The position numbers and the translations under genes are program-made. DNA of 14,342 nt from Verrucomicrobiota bacterium (lineage in GTDB: Bacteria; Verrucomicrobiota; Verrucomicrobiia; Chthoniobacterales; UBA10450). The stretch spans positions 1 through 14,342 of the forward strand of contig QHOQ01000056.1 of the NCBI GenBank assembly GCA_003219355.1. The letters run 5' to 3'. This document shows, piece after piece, positions 5,916 through 13,537 of this stretch (positions are counted from its first letter, which is position 1; the number at the start of each line of letters is the position of its first letter). The notes beneath the pieces are model-generated. The model was given only the letters and a program-made list of their open reading frames with translations. It was not told the origin of the DNA and did no database searches.

Positions 5916-8853
5916 GAAATTCCTCTATCGGTGGACAGGAGCAGAACAGGTTTCTGTCCCCGTAGACATTGTCGATCCGCGCGGCGGCGGGCCAGAATTT
6001 GTGCTCGCGTGTCCACGGCGCTGGAAAAGCCGCTTGTTCGCGCGAGTACGGCCGGTCCCACTTTTCGGACGCAATTTGCCACGCCGTGTGCGGGGCGTTT
6101 TTCAAGATATTGTTTTCCCGATCCATCTTTCCGTGCGCGACCCCTTCGATCTCTGCGTGGATCGAGATCATCGCGTCGCAAAAACGGTCGAGCTCGTGTT
6201 TTGGTTCGCTCTCGGTCGGCTCGACCATCATCGTCCCGGTCACTGGCCACGAAATCGTCGGTGCGTGAAATCCATAATCCATTAAACGTTTTGCGACATC
6301 TTCCACTTCGATTCCCACACTCTTCCACTGGCGAAGATCGAGAATGCATTCATGTGCAACGAGGCCGTGCTTGCCCTTGAAGAGAATGGGGAAATACGGA
6401 TCGAGCCGCTTTGCGATGTAGTTTGCATTTAAGATCGCGACTTTTGTTGCTTCCGTTAATCCGGCTGGGCCCATCATCCGGATGTACATCCACGAAATGG
6501 TCAGAATGCTCGCGCTGCCGTACGGCGCAGCGGACACGTTTCCGCCTTGGCCTCCGCCATGTTGATACTCCGAGCTGTTGTCGCCGGTCAGCGGCCGTTT
6601 TCCTCCTTCGCCTCCGCCAAAAATGATCCGACCTGTTTCTGGATCAACGATGAACTGGCGCGGCAGAAACAGGGCAAGATGTTTGGCAACGGCGATCGGA
6701 CCCACGCCTGGTCCGCCGCCTCCGTGCGGAATGCAAAACGTCTTGTGCAAATTCAAATGGCAAACGTCCGCACCGTAGTCTCCGGGGCGGCAGAGACCGA
6801 CCTGCGCGTTCATGTTTGCGCCGTCCATGTAAACCTGACCGCCGTGCGAATGGACGATCTTGCAGATCTCGCGAATAGTTGTTTCGAAAACGCCGTGCGT
6901 TGAGGGATACGTCACCATTAACGCCGCGAGATCGCGCGCATGCTCATCCGCTTTGGAACGCAAGTCGGCAAGGTCGATATCGCCGTCTTTCAAACACGCA
7001 ACCGACACAACCTTAAAGCCGGCCATGACTGCGCTGGCCGGATTGGTTCCGTGTGCGGAGGTCGGGATGAGACAGATATTGCGACGTGCTTCGCCGCGCG
7101 ATGCATGATATTCACGAATAGCGAGAAGTCCGGCGTATTCGCCTTGCGATCCCGCGTTGGGTTGCAATGAGACCGCGGCGAACCCGGTCATCTCAGCGAA
7201 CCATTCTTCCAGTTGCGTGCACATCTCGATGTAGCCGGCGGTCTGATCGTTCGGTGCGAAAGGATGCAGTTTGGAAATTTCCGGCCATGAAATCGGGAAC
7301 ATTTCTGCGGCAGCGTTTAACTTCATCGTGCAGGAGCCGAGCGGAATCATCGAGGTGGTCAGCGAAAGATCGCGTAATTCGAGCTTTTTGAGATAACGCA
7401 ACATTTCTGTCTCGGTATCATGCGTGTTGAAGACCGGATGAGTTAGAAAATCGGAGGATCGGATGACAGTTTGCGGAAGCTGAAATTCCGAACCGGCAAG
7501 CTTGTCATCTTCAAAATCGCGCACGTTCGTGCCGCGTAACACCGCCATGAGAATTTCGAGATCTGCGTCCGTGGTGGTCTCATCCATCGAAATGCCTAAC
7601 GAGTGCAGCCCAATCGCTCGCAAATTGCAACCGGCTTTCTCAGCGCGATCCAGGATGTCCCGGTTTGACATTGCGCCGAGTTCGATCCGGATAGTGTCGA
7701 AAAATGAGTTGTGCGCGACTTCAAACCCGAGTTGACGCAGGCCTGACGCAAGCTTGGACGCGAAAGAGTGGACACGTTTTGCGATTGCACCAAGACCATG
7801 CGGTCCGTGATAAACAGCGTACATCGACGCGATGACAGCGAGGAGGACTTGCGCCGTGCAAATATTGCTCGTTGCTTTATCGCGCCGGATGTGTTGCTCC
7901 CGGGTTTGCATTGCCAGCCGATAAGCCGGGCGACCTTCGGCATCATGCGAGACGCCGACCAGGCGTCCAGGCATGTGACGCTTATATTCGTCGCGCGTGG
8001 CAAAGTATGCTGCGTGTGGTCCGCCAAATCCAAGTGGTACACCGAAGCGCTGCGTATTCCCCACCGCCACGTCGGCGCCGAATTCTCCCGGCGGTTTTAA
8101 TAAGGTCAGCGCGAGAATATCCGCCGCGGCCACAACGAGCGCGCCGGTCGTGTGCGCTTGTCTGACAAATTCAGTGTAATCGTAAATTGCGCCGTCCGTC
8201 GCTGGATATTGCACAAGTGCGCCAAAAACGGTGTTGTCGAATTTGAAGCGCGAGAAGTTGTCGATCTTGATCTCGATGCCGAGCGGCTTCGCGCGGGTCC
8301 GCACGACTTCAATGGTTTGCGGGTGGCAATTGTCTGCGACGAAAAAGCTCTTTCGCGCACTAACGACAGCGTGACAGAGCGTCATCGCCTCGGCGGCGGC
8401 GGTTGCTTCATCAAGGAGCGATGCATTGGCGATATCGAGAGCCGTCAAATCGGTCACCATCGTTTGGAAATTGAGCAAGGCTTCGAGCCGGCCTTGAGCG
8501 ATTTCCGCCTGGTAGGGCGTGTAAGCGGTGTACCAACCGGGATTTTCCAGAATATTTCGCTGTATGACTGGCGGCGTGATGCAGTCGGAATAACCGGCGC
8601 CGATGAACGAGCGTGCGACTTTGTTCTTTTTCGCGATCGCGCGCAGTTCGTTCAACGCTCCGCTCTCCGATTTTGCTTCTGGTAGATCCAATTGCCGATC
8701 CAGCCGGATATTTTTCGGAATCGCCGCATCGATCAGCGCGTCCAGATTTTCAAACCCGACCCTGCCCAACATGGCGTCGATTTCTTCTCGATTCGGACCG
8801 ATGTGACGCCGGGCGAACGAATTGAAATCAGCGTCGGTTTCACGCATTTGCAT
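5911..8853 (-). CDS. gcvP: Glycine dehydrogenase (aminomethyl-transferring), single-chain P-protein
   Basis: PLP-dependent P-protein of the glycine cleavage system. It decarboxylates glycine and passes the aminomethyl group to lipoyl H-protein; T- and L-proteins complete the cycle to methylene-tetrahydrofolate, CO2, NH3 and NADH. At 980 aa it is a full-length fused protein, with both the N- and C-terminal halves that some bacteria split into gcvPA/gcvPB. Markers: FARRHIGP at 13-20; GAGYSD at 85-90; YTPYQAEIAQGRLE at 111-124; TSAHGTNPASA at 598-608; and NLHKTFCIPHGGGGPG at 701-716, where K704 is the expected PLP lysine. The C terminus DNVYGDRNLFCSC is typical. Odd feature: a Gly-rich stretch at about 742-773 is roughly 20 residues longer than in E. 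coli or human P-protein. Start ATG 8853, with an alternative ATG two codons later; no clear ribosome site. It lies 69 nt after ilvA. gcvT, gcvH and lpd are not in the window. Confidence 0.96.
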   Translation of the reverse strand: MQMRETDADFNSFARRHIGPNREEIDAMLGRVGFENLDALIDAAIPKNIRLDRQLDLPEAKSESGALNELRAIAKKNKVARSFIGAGYSDCITPPVIQRNILENPGWYTAYTPYQAEIAQGRLEALLNFQTMVTDLTALDIANASLLDEATAAAEAMTLCHAVVSARKSFFVADNCHPQTIEVVRTRAKPLGIEIKIDNFSRFKFDNTVFGALVQYPATDGAIYDYTEFVRQAHTTGALVVAAADILALTLLKPPGEFGADVAVGNTQRFGVPLGFGGPHAAYFATRDEYKRHMPGRLVGVSHDAEGRPAYRLAMQTREQHIRRDKATSNICTAQVLLAVIASMYAVYHGPHGLGAIAKRVHSFASKLASGLRQLGFEVAHNSFFDTIRIELGAMSNRDILDRAEKAGCNLRAIGLHSLGISMDETTTDADLEILMAVLRGTNVRDFEDDKLAGSEFQLPQTVIRSSDFLTHPVFNTHDTETEMLRYLKKLELRDLSLTTSMIPLGSCTMKLNAAAEMFPISWPEISKLHPFAPNDQTAGYIEMCTQLEEWFAEMTGFAAVSLQPNAGSQGEYAGLLAIREYHASRGEARRNICLIPTSAHGTNPASAVMAGFKVVSVACLKDGDIDLADLRSKADEHARDLAALMVTYPSTHGVFETTIREICKIVHSHGGQVYMDGANMNAQVGLCRPGDYGADVCHLNLHKTFCIPHGGGGPGVGPIAVAKHLALFLPRQFIVDPETGRIIFGGGEGGKRPLTGDNSSEYQHGGGQGGNVSAAPYGSASILTISWMYIRMMGPAGLTEATKVAILNANYIAKRLDPYFPILFKGKHGLVAHECILDLRQWKSVGIEVEDVAKRLMDYGFHAPTISWPVTGTMMVEPTESEPKHELDRFCDAMISIHAEIEGVAHGKMDRENNILKNAPHTAWQIASEKWDRPYSREQAAFPAPWTREHKFWPAAARIDNVYGDRNLFCSCPPIEEFL

Positions 8854-8894
8854 CTGATGAGACTACGGAAGGCCAATCGCGCTTCAAGTTTGTC

Positions 8895-8915
8895 GGCGCG
8901 CCCGGAGGTCGCGCC
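8895..8915. other. GC-rich stem-loop between ilvA and gcvP
   Basis: GGCGCG (8895-8900) pairs perfectly with CGCGCC (8910-8915) across a 9-nt loop; CC/GG inside the loop can add two pairs. It lies in the 69-nt gap between the ilvA stop and the gcvP start. No T-run follows on the minus strand, so it is not a standard intrinsic terminator. It could affect mRNA processing or lower gcvP expression relative to ilvA. Confidence 0.4.
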
Positions 8916-8922
8916 CTGGCAT

Positions 8923-10134
8923 TCATTTTGAGTCGTGGGTTTCGACACCGTGACTTTTCAACTGCGCGCGAAGCTGAGCGAGATGCTCATGATTTCGCGT
9001 CTCGACCGTGCAAAGGACGTTAACGGCGGAAACGTCGGAACTGGCGAACGCGCGATCGTGCACAACCTGTTTGATGCTCGCGCCAGTCGACGCGATTTGG
9101 GCCGCGAGATCGGCAAGGCCACCAGGCCGGTCACTAATGATGGCGGTAAATCGGCAAAGCCTGCCATCAGCGACCAGACCGCGTTCGATCACGCGACTGA
9201 GCACGTTCGGATCGATGTTGCCGCCGCAGAGTAAAAGGACCACTCGCTTGCCGTTGAGCTCCTTTAATTTTCCGGACATACACGCGGCGAGCGGAGTCGC
9301 GGCTGCGCCTTCAACGACGCTCTTCTCCAACTCGACCAATCGCAGGATCGCGAGCGCAATCTGTTCCTCTGTCACAGTGACGGAAAGATCGACAAGTGGT
9401 CGCGCGATCTGAAATGCATTTGTTCCAACCTGGGGAATGGCGAGTCCGTCCGCCAGCGTTGGGTGCATTGCAACCTTTCTCGGTTTCCCCGCTTCAAGCG
9501 CAGCCGAAAAGCTCGCGACGTTCTTTGCCTCGACAGCGACAATTTTCGCGTTCGGTCGCAAGGTTTTGACGGCCAAAGAAACGCCCGCGAGCAAACCGGC
9601 GCCGCCCACTGGAACAATTACCGCATCGAGATTCGGAGTCTGCTCGACAATTTCTAGCCCCATTGTTCCCTGGCCGGCAATGATGGCCGGATCATCGTAG
9701 CCGTCGATGTAAGCGAGACCCTTTTCTTTCGCAATCAAGTCTGCGTGTGCTTTAGCTTCGCCGAAATCTTTCCCGTAAAGAACAACCGTCGCAGCCAGTT
9801 TCTGGCAATTGTTTACTTTAACGAGAGGGGCAAATTTCGGCATCACCACTGTCGCGGGAATACCGAGCAATTTACCCTGATAAGCGAGCGCTTGAGCGTG
9901 ATTGCCGGCGGACGCTGCGATGACCCCGCGCGTTTGCTGGTCGGGCGACAGTTGCGCGAGTGCATTGCGCGCACCGCGTTCCTTAAAACTTCCTGTGCGC
10001 TGCAAGTTGTCGAGCTTGCAGAAAATTTCCATACCCGCGACTTCGCTGAGCGGGATGGAGGGCCGGCATGGCGAATAGTAAACTGCGTCAGCAATGCGTT
10101 CGCGCGCCGCTTCGATCTCCCTAAATGTGACCAC
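8923..10134 (-). CDS. ilvA: Threonine ammonia-lyase (threonine dehydratase) with C-terminal ACT domain
   Basis: PLP-dependent (fold type II) enzyme that deaminates L-threonine to 2-oxobutyrate, commonly also serine to pyruvate. With numbering from the GTG at 10134 (403 aa): SFKERGA at 49-55 with PLP lysine K51; SAGNH at 75-79; the phosphate-binding glycine loop GGAGLLAG at 177-184; CGGNID at 303-308; and an ACT-like regulatory domain at about 327-397 starting RFTAIISDRPGG. One C-terminal ACT domain and about 400 residues match the medium-length form rather than the roughly 500-aa biosynthetic enzyme with two regulatory modules. Start choice: GTG 10134 lies 4 nt after the ppdK stop and gives the usual VTFREIEAARERI N terminus. 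TTG 10179 would add 15 residues and overlap ppdK. The tight spacing means co-transcription with ppdK. The ACT domain suggests allosteric control; the ligand cannot be read from sequence. Confidence 0.93.
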   Translation of the reverse strand: MVTFREIEAARERIADAVYYSPCRPSIPLSEVAGMEIFCKLDNLQRTGSFKERGARNALAQLSPDQQTRGVIAASAGNHAQALAYQGKLLGIPATVVMPKFAPLVKVNNCQKLAATVVLYGKDFGEAKAHADLIAKEKGLAYIDGYDDPAIIAGQGTMGLEIVEQTPNLDAVIVPVGGAGLLAGVSLAVKTLRPNAKIVAVEAKNVASFSAALEAGKPRKVAMHPTLADGLAIPQVGTNAFQIARPLVDLSVTVTEEQIALAILRLVELEKSVVEGAAATPLAACMSGKLKELNGKRVVLLLCGGNIDPNVLSRVIERGLVADGRLCRFTAIISDRPGGLADLAAQIASTGASIKQVVHDRAFASSDVSAVNVLCTVETRNHEHLAQLRAQLKSHGVETHDSK

Positions 10135-10138
10135 GAGT

Positions 10139-12943
10139 TTAGCTCTCGAGGGCTGCTTGAGCCGCTGCCAATCGCGCAATGGGAATCCGAAATGGGCTGC
10201 AACTCACGTAATCCAGACCGAGCCGGTGACAAAATTTGACGCTCATGGGTTCGCCGCCGTGTTCGCCGCAAATCCCCAGCTTGATGTGCGGCCGAGTCTT
10301 GCGTCCCAAGTCGCGCGTAATTTCCATCAAGCGTCCGACGCCTTTTTGATCGATCGACGCAAACGGATTCGTGTCCACAATATCAAGTTCCGCGTAGACA
10401 GGGAGAAAACTGCCAGAATCGTCCCGGCTCATTCCAAGCGTCGTCTGTGTGAGATCGTTTGTGCCAAAGCTGAAGAATTCCGCGTCGCGCGCGATCAGAT
10501 CGGCGACGAGTGCGGCGCGCGGGATTTCAATCATTGTCCCGACGAGATAATTGAATTTCGTTTCCTTTTCCTTTGCCACTTCGTCGGCAACGCGCCGGAC
10601 GATGTCGATCTGAAGCTTTAACTCGCGCGGAAATCCCACCAGCGGAATCATGATTTCCGGAAGAACCTTGATCCCTTTCGCTTGCACATCCGCAGCGGCT
10701 TCAAAAATCGCGCGCGCCTGCATTTCGGAAATTTCAGGATAAACGATGCCGAGACGACAACCACGATGGCCGAGCATCGGATTGAATTCATGCAGCTCGT
10801 GCACCCGCCGCGCGATTTGTTCAACGGCTACACTGAGTTTGTTCGCCAATTCGTTTTGTTGTGCGTGATCGCTTGGCAGGAATTCATGCAACGGAGGATC
10901 GAGAAAGCGGATTGTGGCGGGCAACCCTTTCAAGGCTGTAAAGATCCCGATGAAATCGCCACGCTGGTAGGGGAGCAACTTGGCAACCGCTCGCGCCCGC
11001 GCCTCTTTTGTGCCGGCAAGAATCATCTCACGCATGGCGTCAATGCGATCGCCTTCGAAAAACATATGTTCCGTGCGGCAAAGCCCAACTCCCTCCGCGC
11101 CGAATGCGACTGCGTTTGTCGCCTGCTCGGGTGTGTCGGCATTTGTGCGGACCCCCAAGGTTCGAAATTCATCCGCCCATTTCATTAATTTTGCGTACTC
11201 CTGATAGGTGACGCTCTTTTTTGGATCGAGAGAGCGATCGACGAGCACTTGCACAATCTCGGACGGTGCAGTTGTGACTTCGCCGGCAAAAACCTCGCCC
11301 GCGGTTCCGTCAACCGAGATGTAATCTCCCTGTTTTAACGTTGTTCCATTGGCACTGAGCGTGCGCTTTTGGTAATCGATTTGAATCGCGGTCGCACCGC
11401 ATACACACACTTTGCCCATTTGTCGGGCGACCAGGGCGGCGTGCGAAGAAACTCCACCGCGCGAAGTGAGAATTCCCTCTGCCGCGATCATCCCGCGCAA
11501 GTCTTCCGGCGAAGTTTCAATTCGGGCGAGCACGACTTTGTCTCCTTTTTCCGAACGCGCCACGGCTTCTTCGGCGCTGAAAACAACGTGTCCTGACGCC
11601 GCGCCTGGCCCAGCGGCCAAACCGCTGCCGATCTTTTTTGCTTCGCGCGCCGATTGCCGATCGAAAATCGGCGCCAAAAGATGGGCGAGCGAATCGGCCG
11701 GGATACGTCGCACCGCCTCTTTTTTTGCAATCAATTTTTCACCGACCATATCGACGGCGATCCGGACTGCGGCATGGCCGGTGCGTTTACCATTCCGCGT
11801 CTGCAAAATGTAGAGACGACTTTCTTCCACTGTGAACTCGAGGTCCTGCATGTCCTTAAAATGACGTTCAAGGATGGCGCGGAACTTCATCAAATCTTTG
11901 TGTGCTGCCGGCATTTCCTTCGCCAGATCGGCGATCGGATGCGGCGTCCGCACGCCCGCGACAACGTCTTCACCCTGCGCGTCGATCAAATACTCGCCAT
12001 AGAAGACTTTTTCGCCGGTCGCAGGATCGCGCGTGAACGCGACACCGGTCGCGCTCGTTTTTCCCATGTTGCCAAACACCATCGTCTGAACATTGACTGC
12101 CGTTCCCCAGTCGTGCGGGATGCCATACTTCCGGCGATAGACAATTGCGCGATCGTTCATCCACGAACCGAAAACTGCGCCGAGGGCACCCCAAAGCTGG
12201 GCCTGTGAGTCCTGCGGGAAGGATTTCCCAGTCCGCTCCTTGATCAACGCCTTGAATCGCTGCTCCAGCTCCTTCAGGTCGGCGGGTGTCAACCTTACGT
12301 CGGGGAAGTCATGCTTGCCGTAGCGTTCATCTTTTAAATGTTCGATTACGCTTTCGAAAGGTTCGTGGTCTTCGCCCGCCCGTTTCTGCACTCCCATCAC
12401 GACGTCGCCGTACATCTGCAAAAAGCGCCGATACGAATCCCAGGCGAAGCGCGCGTTGTGTGTCTTTTTCGCAACAATTTCTACCACCTCGTCGTTCATC
12501 CCGAGGTTCAGGATTGTGTCCATCATTCCGGGCATGGAATCGCGTGCGCCCGACCGCACAGAAACGAGCAAAGGCCGCTCTTTATCGCCAAGTTTCTTCC
12601 CCACCGATTTTTCAACCCGCTCAAGCGCATCTGCAATCTGAGCTTCCAACTGGGGCGGATAGCTGCGTTTGTGACCGTAAAAGTAACTGCAAACCTCGGT
12701 TGTCAGTGTGAACCCTGGCGGCACAGGCAAACCAATGCGCGTCATCTCGTGGAGGTTTGCTCCCTTGCCGCCAAGGAGCGGCTTCATGCTGCCCGATCCG
12801 TCGGCGTGCCCGTCGCCGAAGTAGTAAACGTAACGCGGTATTTTCGTTTTTCTTCGGGAGACCCTCGCGCCCTTCTTCGATGTCGATCTTGTCCTTATGC
12901 GCCGAATTCCTTTTCGACCGTCGGTTTTTCGTTTTGTAGCCAT
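10139..12943 (-). CDS. ppdK: Pyruvate, phosphate dikinase with basic N-terminal extension
   Basis: Interconverts pyruvate + ATP + Pi and PEP + AMP + PPi, acting in gluconeogenesis or PPi-linked glycolysis. With numbering from ATG 12943 (934 aa): nucleotide-binding N-terminal domain with GGKGANLHEM at 58-67 and LPVPPGFTLTTEVC at 72-85; swivelling phosphohistidine domain with TSRGGVSSHAALVAR at 493-507, H501 being the catalytic histidine; PEP/pyruvate barrel with GLCRTEHMFF at 620-629, FGTNDLTQ at 826-833 and GICGEHGGEP at 890-899 containing catalytic C892. All key residues are present. The core normally begins at PRYVYYFGDG; here it is preceded by about 35 residues with 16 Arg/Lys and one acidic residue. 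No in-frame ATG, GTG or TTG exists between this ATG and Met53, so the extension is not a start artefact. ATG 13000 would add 19 residues but falls inside a promoter-like sequence. First of the tight ppdK-ilvA(-gcvP) group. Confidence 0.95.
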   Translation of the reverse strand: MATKRKTDGRKGIRRIRTRSTSKKGARVSRRKTKIPRYVYYFGDGHADGSGSMKPLLGGKGANLHEMTRIGLPVPPGFTLTTEVCSYFYGHKRSYPPQLEAQIADALERVEKSVGKKLGDKERPLLVSVRSGARDSMPGMMDTILNLGMNDEVVEIVAKKTHNARFAWDSYRRFLQMYGDVVMGVQKRAGEDHEPFESVIEHLKDERYGKHDFPDVRLTPADLKELEQRFKALIKERTGKSFPQDSQAQLWGALGAVFGSWMNDRAIVYRRKYGIPHDWGTAVNVQTMVFGNMGKTSATGVAFTRDPATGEKVFYGEYLIDAQGEDVVAGVRTPHPIADLAKEMPAAHKDLMKFRAILERHFKDMQDLEFTVEESRLYILQTRNGKRTGHAAVRIAVDMVGEKLIAKKEAVRRIPADSLAHLLAPIFDRQSAREAKKIGSGLAAGPGAASGHVVFSAEEAVARSEKGDKVVLARIETSPEDLRGMIAAEGILTSRGGVSSHAALVARQMGKVCVCGATAIQIDYQKRTLSANGTTLKQGDYISVDGTAGEVFAGEVTTAPSEIVQVLVDRSLDPKKSVTYQEYAKLMKWADEFRTLGVRTNADTPEQATNAVAFGAEGVGLCRTEHMFFEGDRIDAMREMILAGTKEARARAVAKLLPYQRGDFIGIFTALKGLPATIRFLDPPLHEFLPSDHAQQNELANKLSVAVEQIARRVHELHEFNPMLGHRGCRLGIVYPEISEMQARAIFEAAADVQAKGIKVLPEIMIPLVGFPRELKLQIDIVRRVADEVAKEKETKFNYLVGTMIEIPRAALVADLIARDAEFFSFGTNDLTQTTLGMSRDDSGSFLPVYAELDIVDTNPFASIDQKGVGRLMEITRDLGRKTRPHIKLGICGEHGGEPMSVKFCHRLGLDYVSCSPFRIPIARLAAAQAALES

Positions 12944-12983
12944 GATTGAGAAGAGTAGGGGAGTGTCAGTGGACGAACGCGCA

Positions 12984-13011
12984 AAAGTAGTTTCGGGCAT
13001 CGTAGTGTCAA
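12984..13011 (-). promoter_or_regulatory. Candidate sigma70-type promoter upstream of ppdK
   Basis: On the minus strand a perfect TTGACA (13011-13006) is followed after 16 nt by TACTTT (12989-12984), which keeps T1, A2 and T6 of the -10 consensus. Transcription would then start near 12977, about 30 nt before ATG 12943. This supports that start over ATG 13000, which lies between the two boxes. The -10 match is weak and the lineage's promoter consensus is unknown. Confidence 0.35.
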
Positions 13012-13035
13012 CGCCGTAGGCAGATATTAGAAATT

Positions 13036-13089
13036 GGAGCCGCTATAGAGGCGGGCGTGTCGCCAGCAAACCAGGAAGGTTGTAGCTCC
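13036..13089. repeat. 54-bp imperfect palindrome between the Pur-domain gene and ppdK
   Basis: GGAGC (13036-13040) pairs with GCTCC (13085-13089). Inside is a compact hairpin, GC-G-GGCG-TGT-CGCC-A-GC (13051-13067), i.e. a 4-bp stem, one mismatch and two more pairs. Size and word content (TTGTAGC, CGCTA) resemble the 5859-5915 element, suggesting decayed members of one intergenic palindrome family. It could also end the Pur-gene transcript, though the following AATTTCT is a poor T-run. Confidence 0.4.
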
Positions 13090-13102
13090 GATGGCCTCGA
13101 GA

Positions 13103-13312
13103 CTAGCGCGACGCGCTTCCGTTATTCGCCAGAACTTCGGAAATGGCCGCTGTAAAGTCATCCACGCCGGTACTTGGCACGATGATGCTATTGCGCCGGC
13201 CGTGAGCTTCCTCGGTGATGCGCAAGAATTTCCCGCGATCGTTCTCGCGGAACTCCACGTAAAAATGCTTACGCTCAATCTGCAGCTCTTTCGCCTCGAT
13301 AATGTTATCCAT
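13103..13312 (-). CDS. Small PurA/DUF3276-like ssDNA/RNA-binding protein
   Basis: A 69-residue protein whose central part, IERKHFYVEFRENDRGKFLRI (residues 12-32), followed by a short turn, then RRNSIIVP (39-46) and the helix DDFTAAISEVL (51-61), fits one Pur-alpha repeat: a curved beta-sheet and a C-terminal helix. This is the pattern of the bacterial single-repeat Pur proteins (DUF3276; the Borrelia Pur-domain regulator is the best-known example), which bind single-stranded DNA/RNA as dimers. The ATG at 13312 is chosen; AGGA lies just 3 nt before it, which is close. A TTG at 13384 would add 24 residues of Ser/Ala/Lys-rich sequence. Upstream of ppdK in the same direction by 160 nt and divergent from the MFS gene. 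A longer plus-strand reading frame covers the same DNA but has no family resemblance. Targets are unknown; local or global post-transcriptional control is inference. Confidence 0.72.
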   Translation of the reverse strand: MDNIIEAKELQIERKHFYVEFRENDRGKFLRITEEAHGRRNSIIVPSTGVDDFTAAISEVLANNGSASR

Positions 13313-13460
13313 TATTCCTGGAGCCGCCGACTTTACGGCAGCCGATTTACTGAAGGAAAGAAAAATCCGCGCTTTTTTGCACAATTTTGCCGGCGGAAGC
13401 GCTACCGGTTTTTTGTCATTCGACGGCTGGGCGGAGGCTTCTCGATCTATCCCGAATAAT

Positions 13461-13494
13461 TTGAGCTGAACGCGTTGCGGTAGCGTTTGCTCAA
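13461..13494. promoter_or_regulatory. Two-part inverted repeat in the divergent spacer
   Basis: TTGAGC (13461-13466) and AACGC (13469-13473) are mirrored by GCGTT (13483-13487) and GCTCAA (13489-13494), leaving a 9-nt centre. That gives 11 paired bases with a 2-versus-1 bulge. The position between divergent genes fits an operator for a dimeric regulator or an RNA hairpin in either leader. No regulator gene is visible beside it. Confidence 0.4.
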
Positions 13495-13509
13495 TCTAAA
13501 GTCTTCTGC

Positions 13510-13529
13510 GCGTGTCCGAACGGACGCGC
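13510..13529 (+). promoter_or_regulatory. Stem-loop just upstream of the MFS exporter start
   Basis: GCGTGTCC (13510-13517) pairs with GGACGCGC (13522-13529) around a GAAC tetraloop: 8 bp including one G-T wobble. It ends 8 nt before the ATG at 13538, where the ribosome site should be. No Shine-Dalgarno sequence is evident there, so the hairpin may influence translation initiation. Confidence 0.45.
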
Positions 13530-13537
13530 ACTCGAGC

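Noticed and set aside
10135..10179. TTG start of ilvA overlapping ppdK
   Set aside because: GTG 10134 gives the family-typical N terminus and sits 4 nt after the ppdK stop; the extra 15 residues read as shadow of ppdK.
13389..13415. CCGG...CCGG followed by TTTTTT, terminator-like on the plus strand
   Set aside because: The stem is only 4 bp with a long loop, and no plus-strand gene ends nearby; it lies upstream of the Pur gene.
13091..13459. 122-codon plus-strand frame overlapping the Pur-domain gene
   Set aside because: Longer than the Pur gene but with no family resemblance, and it is antisense to a sequence that fits the Pur repeat well.
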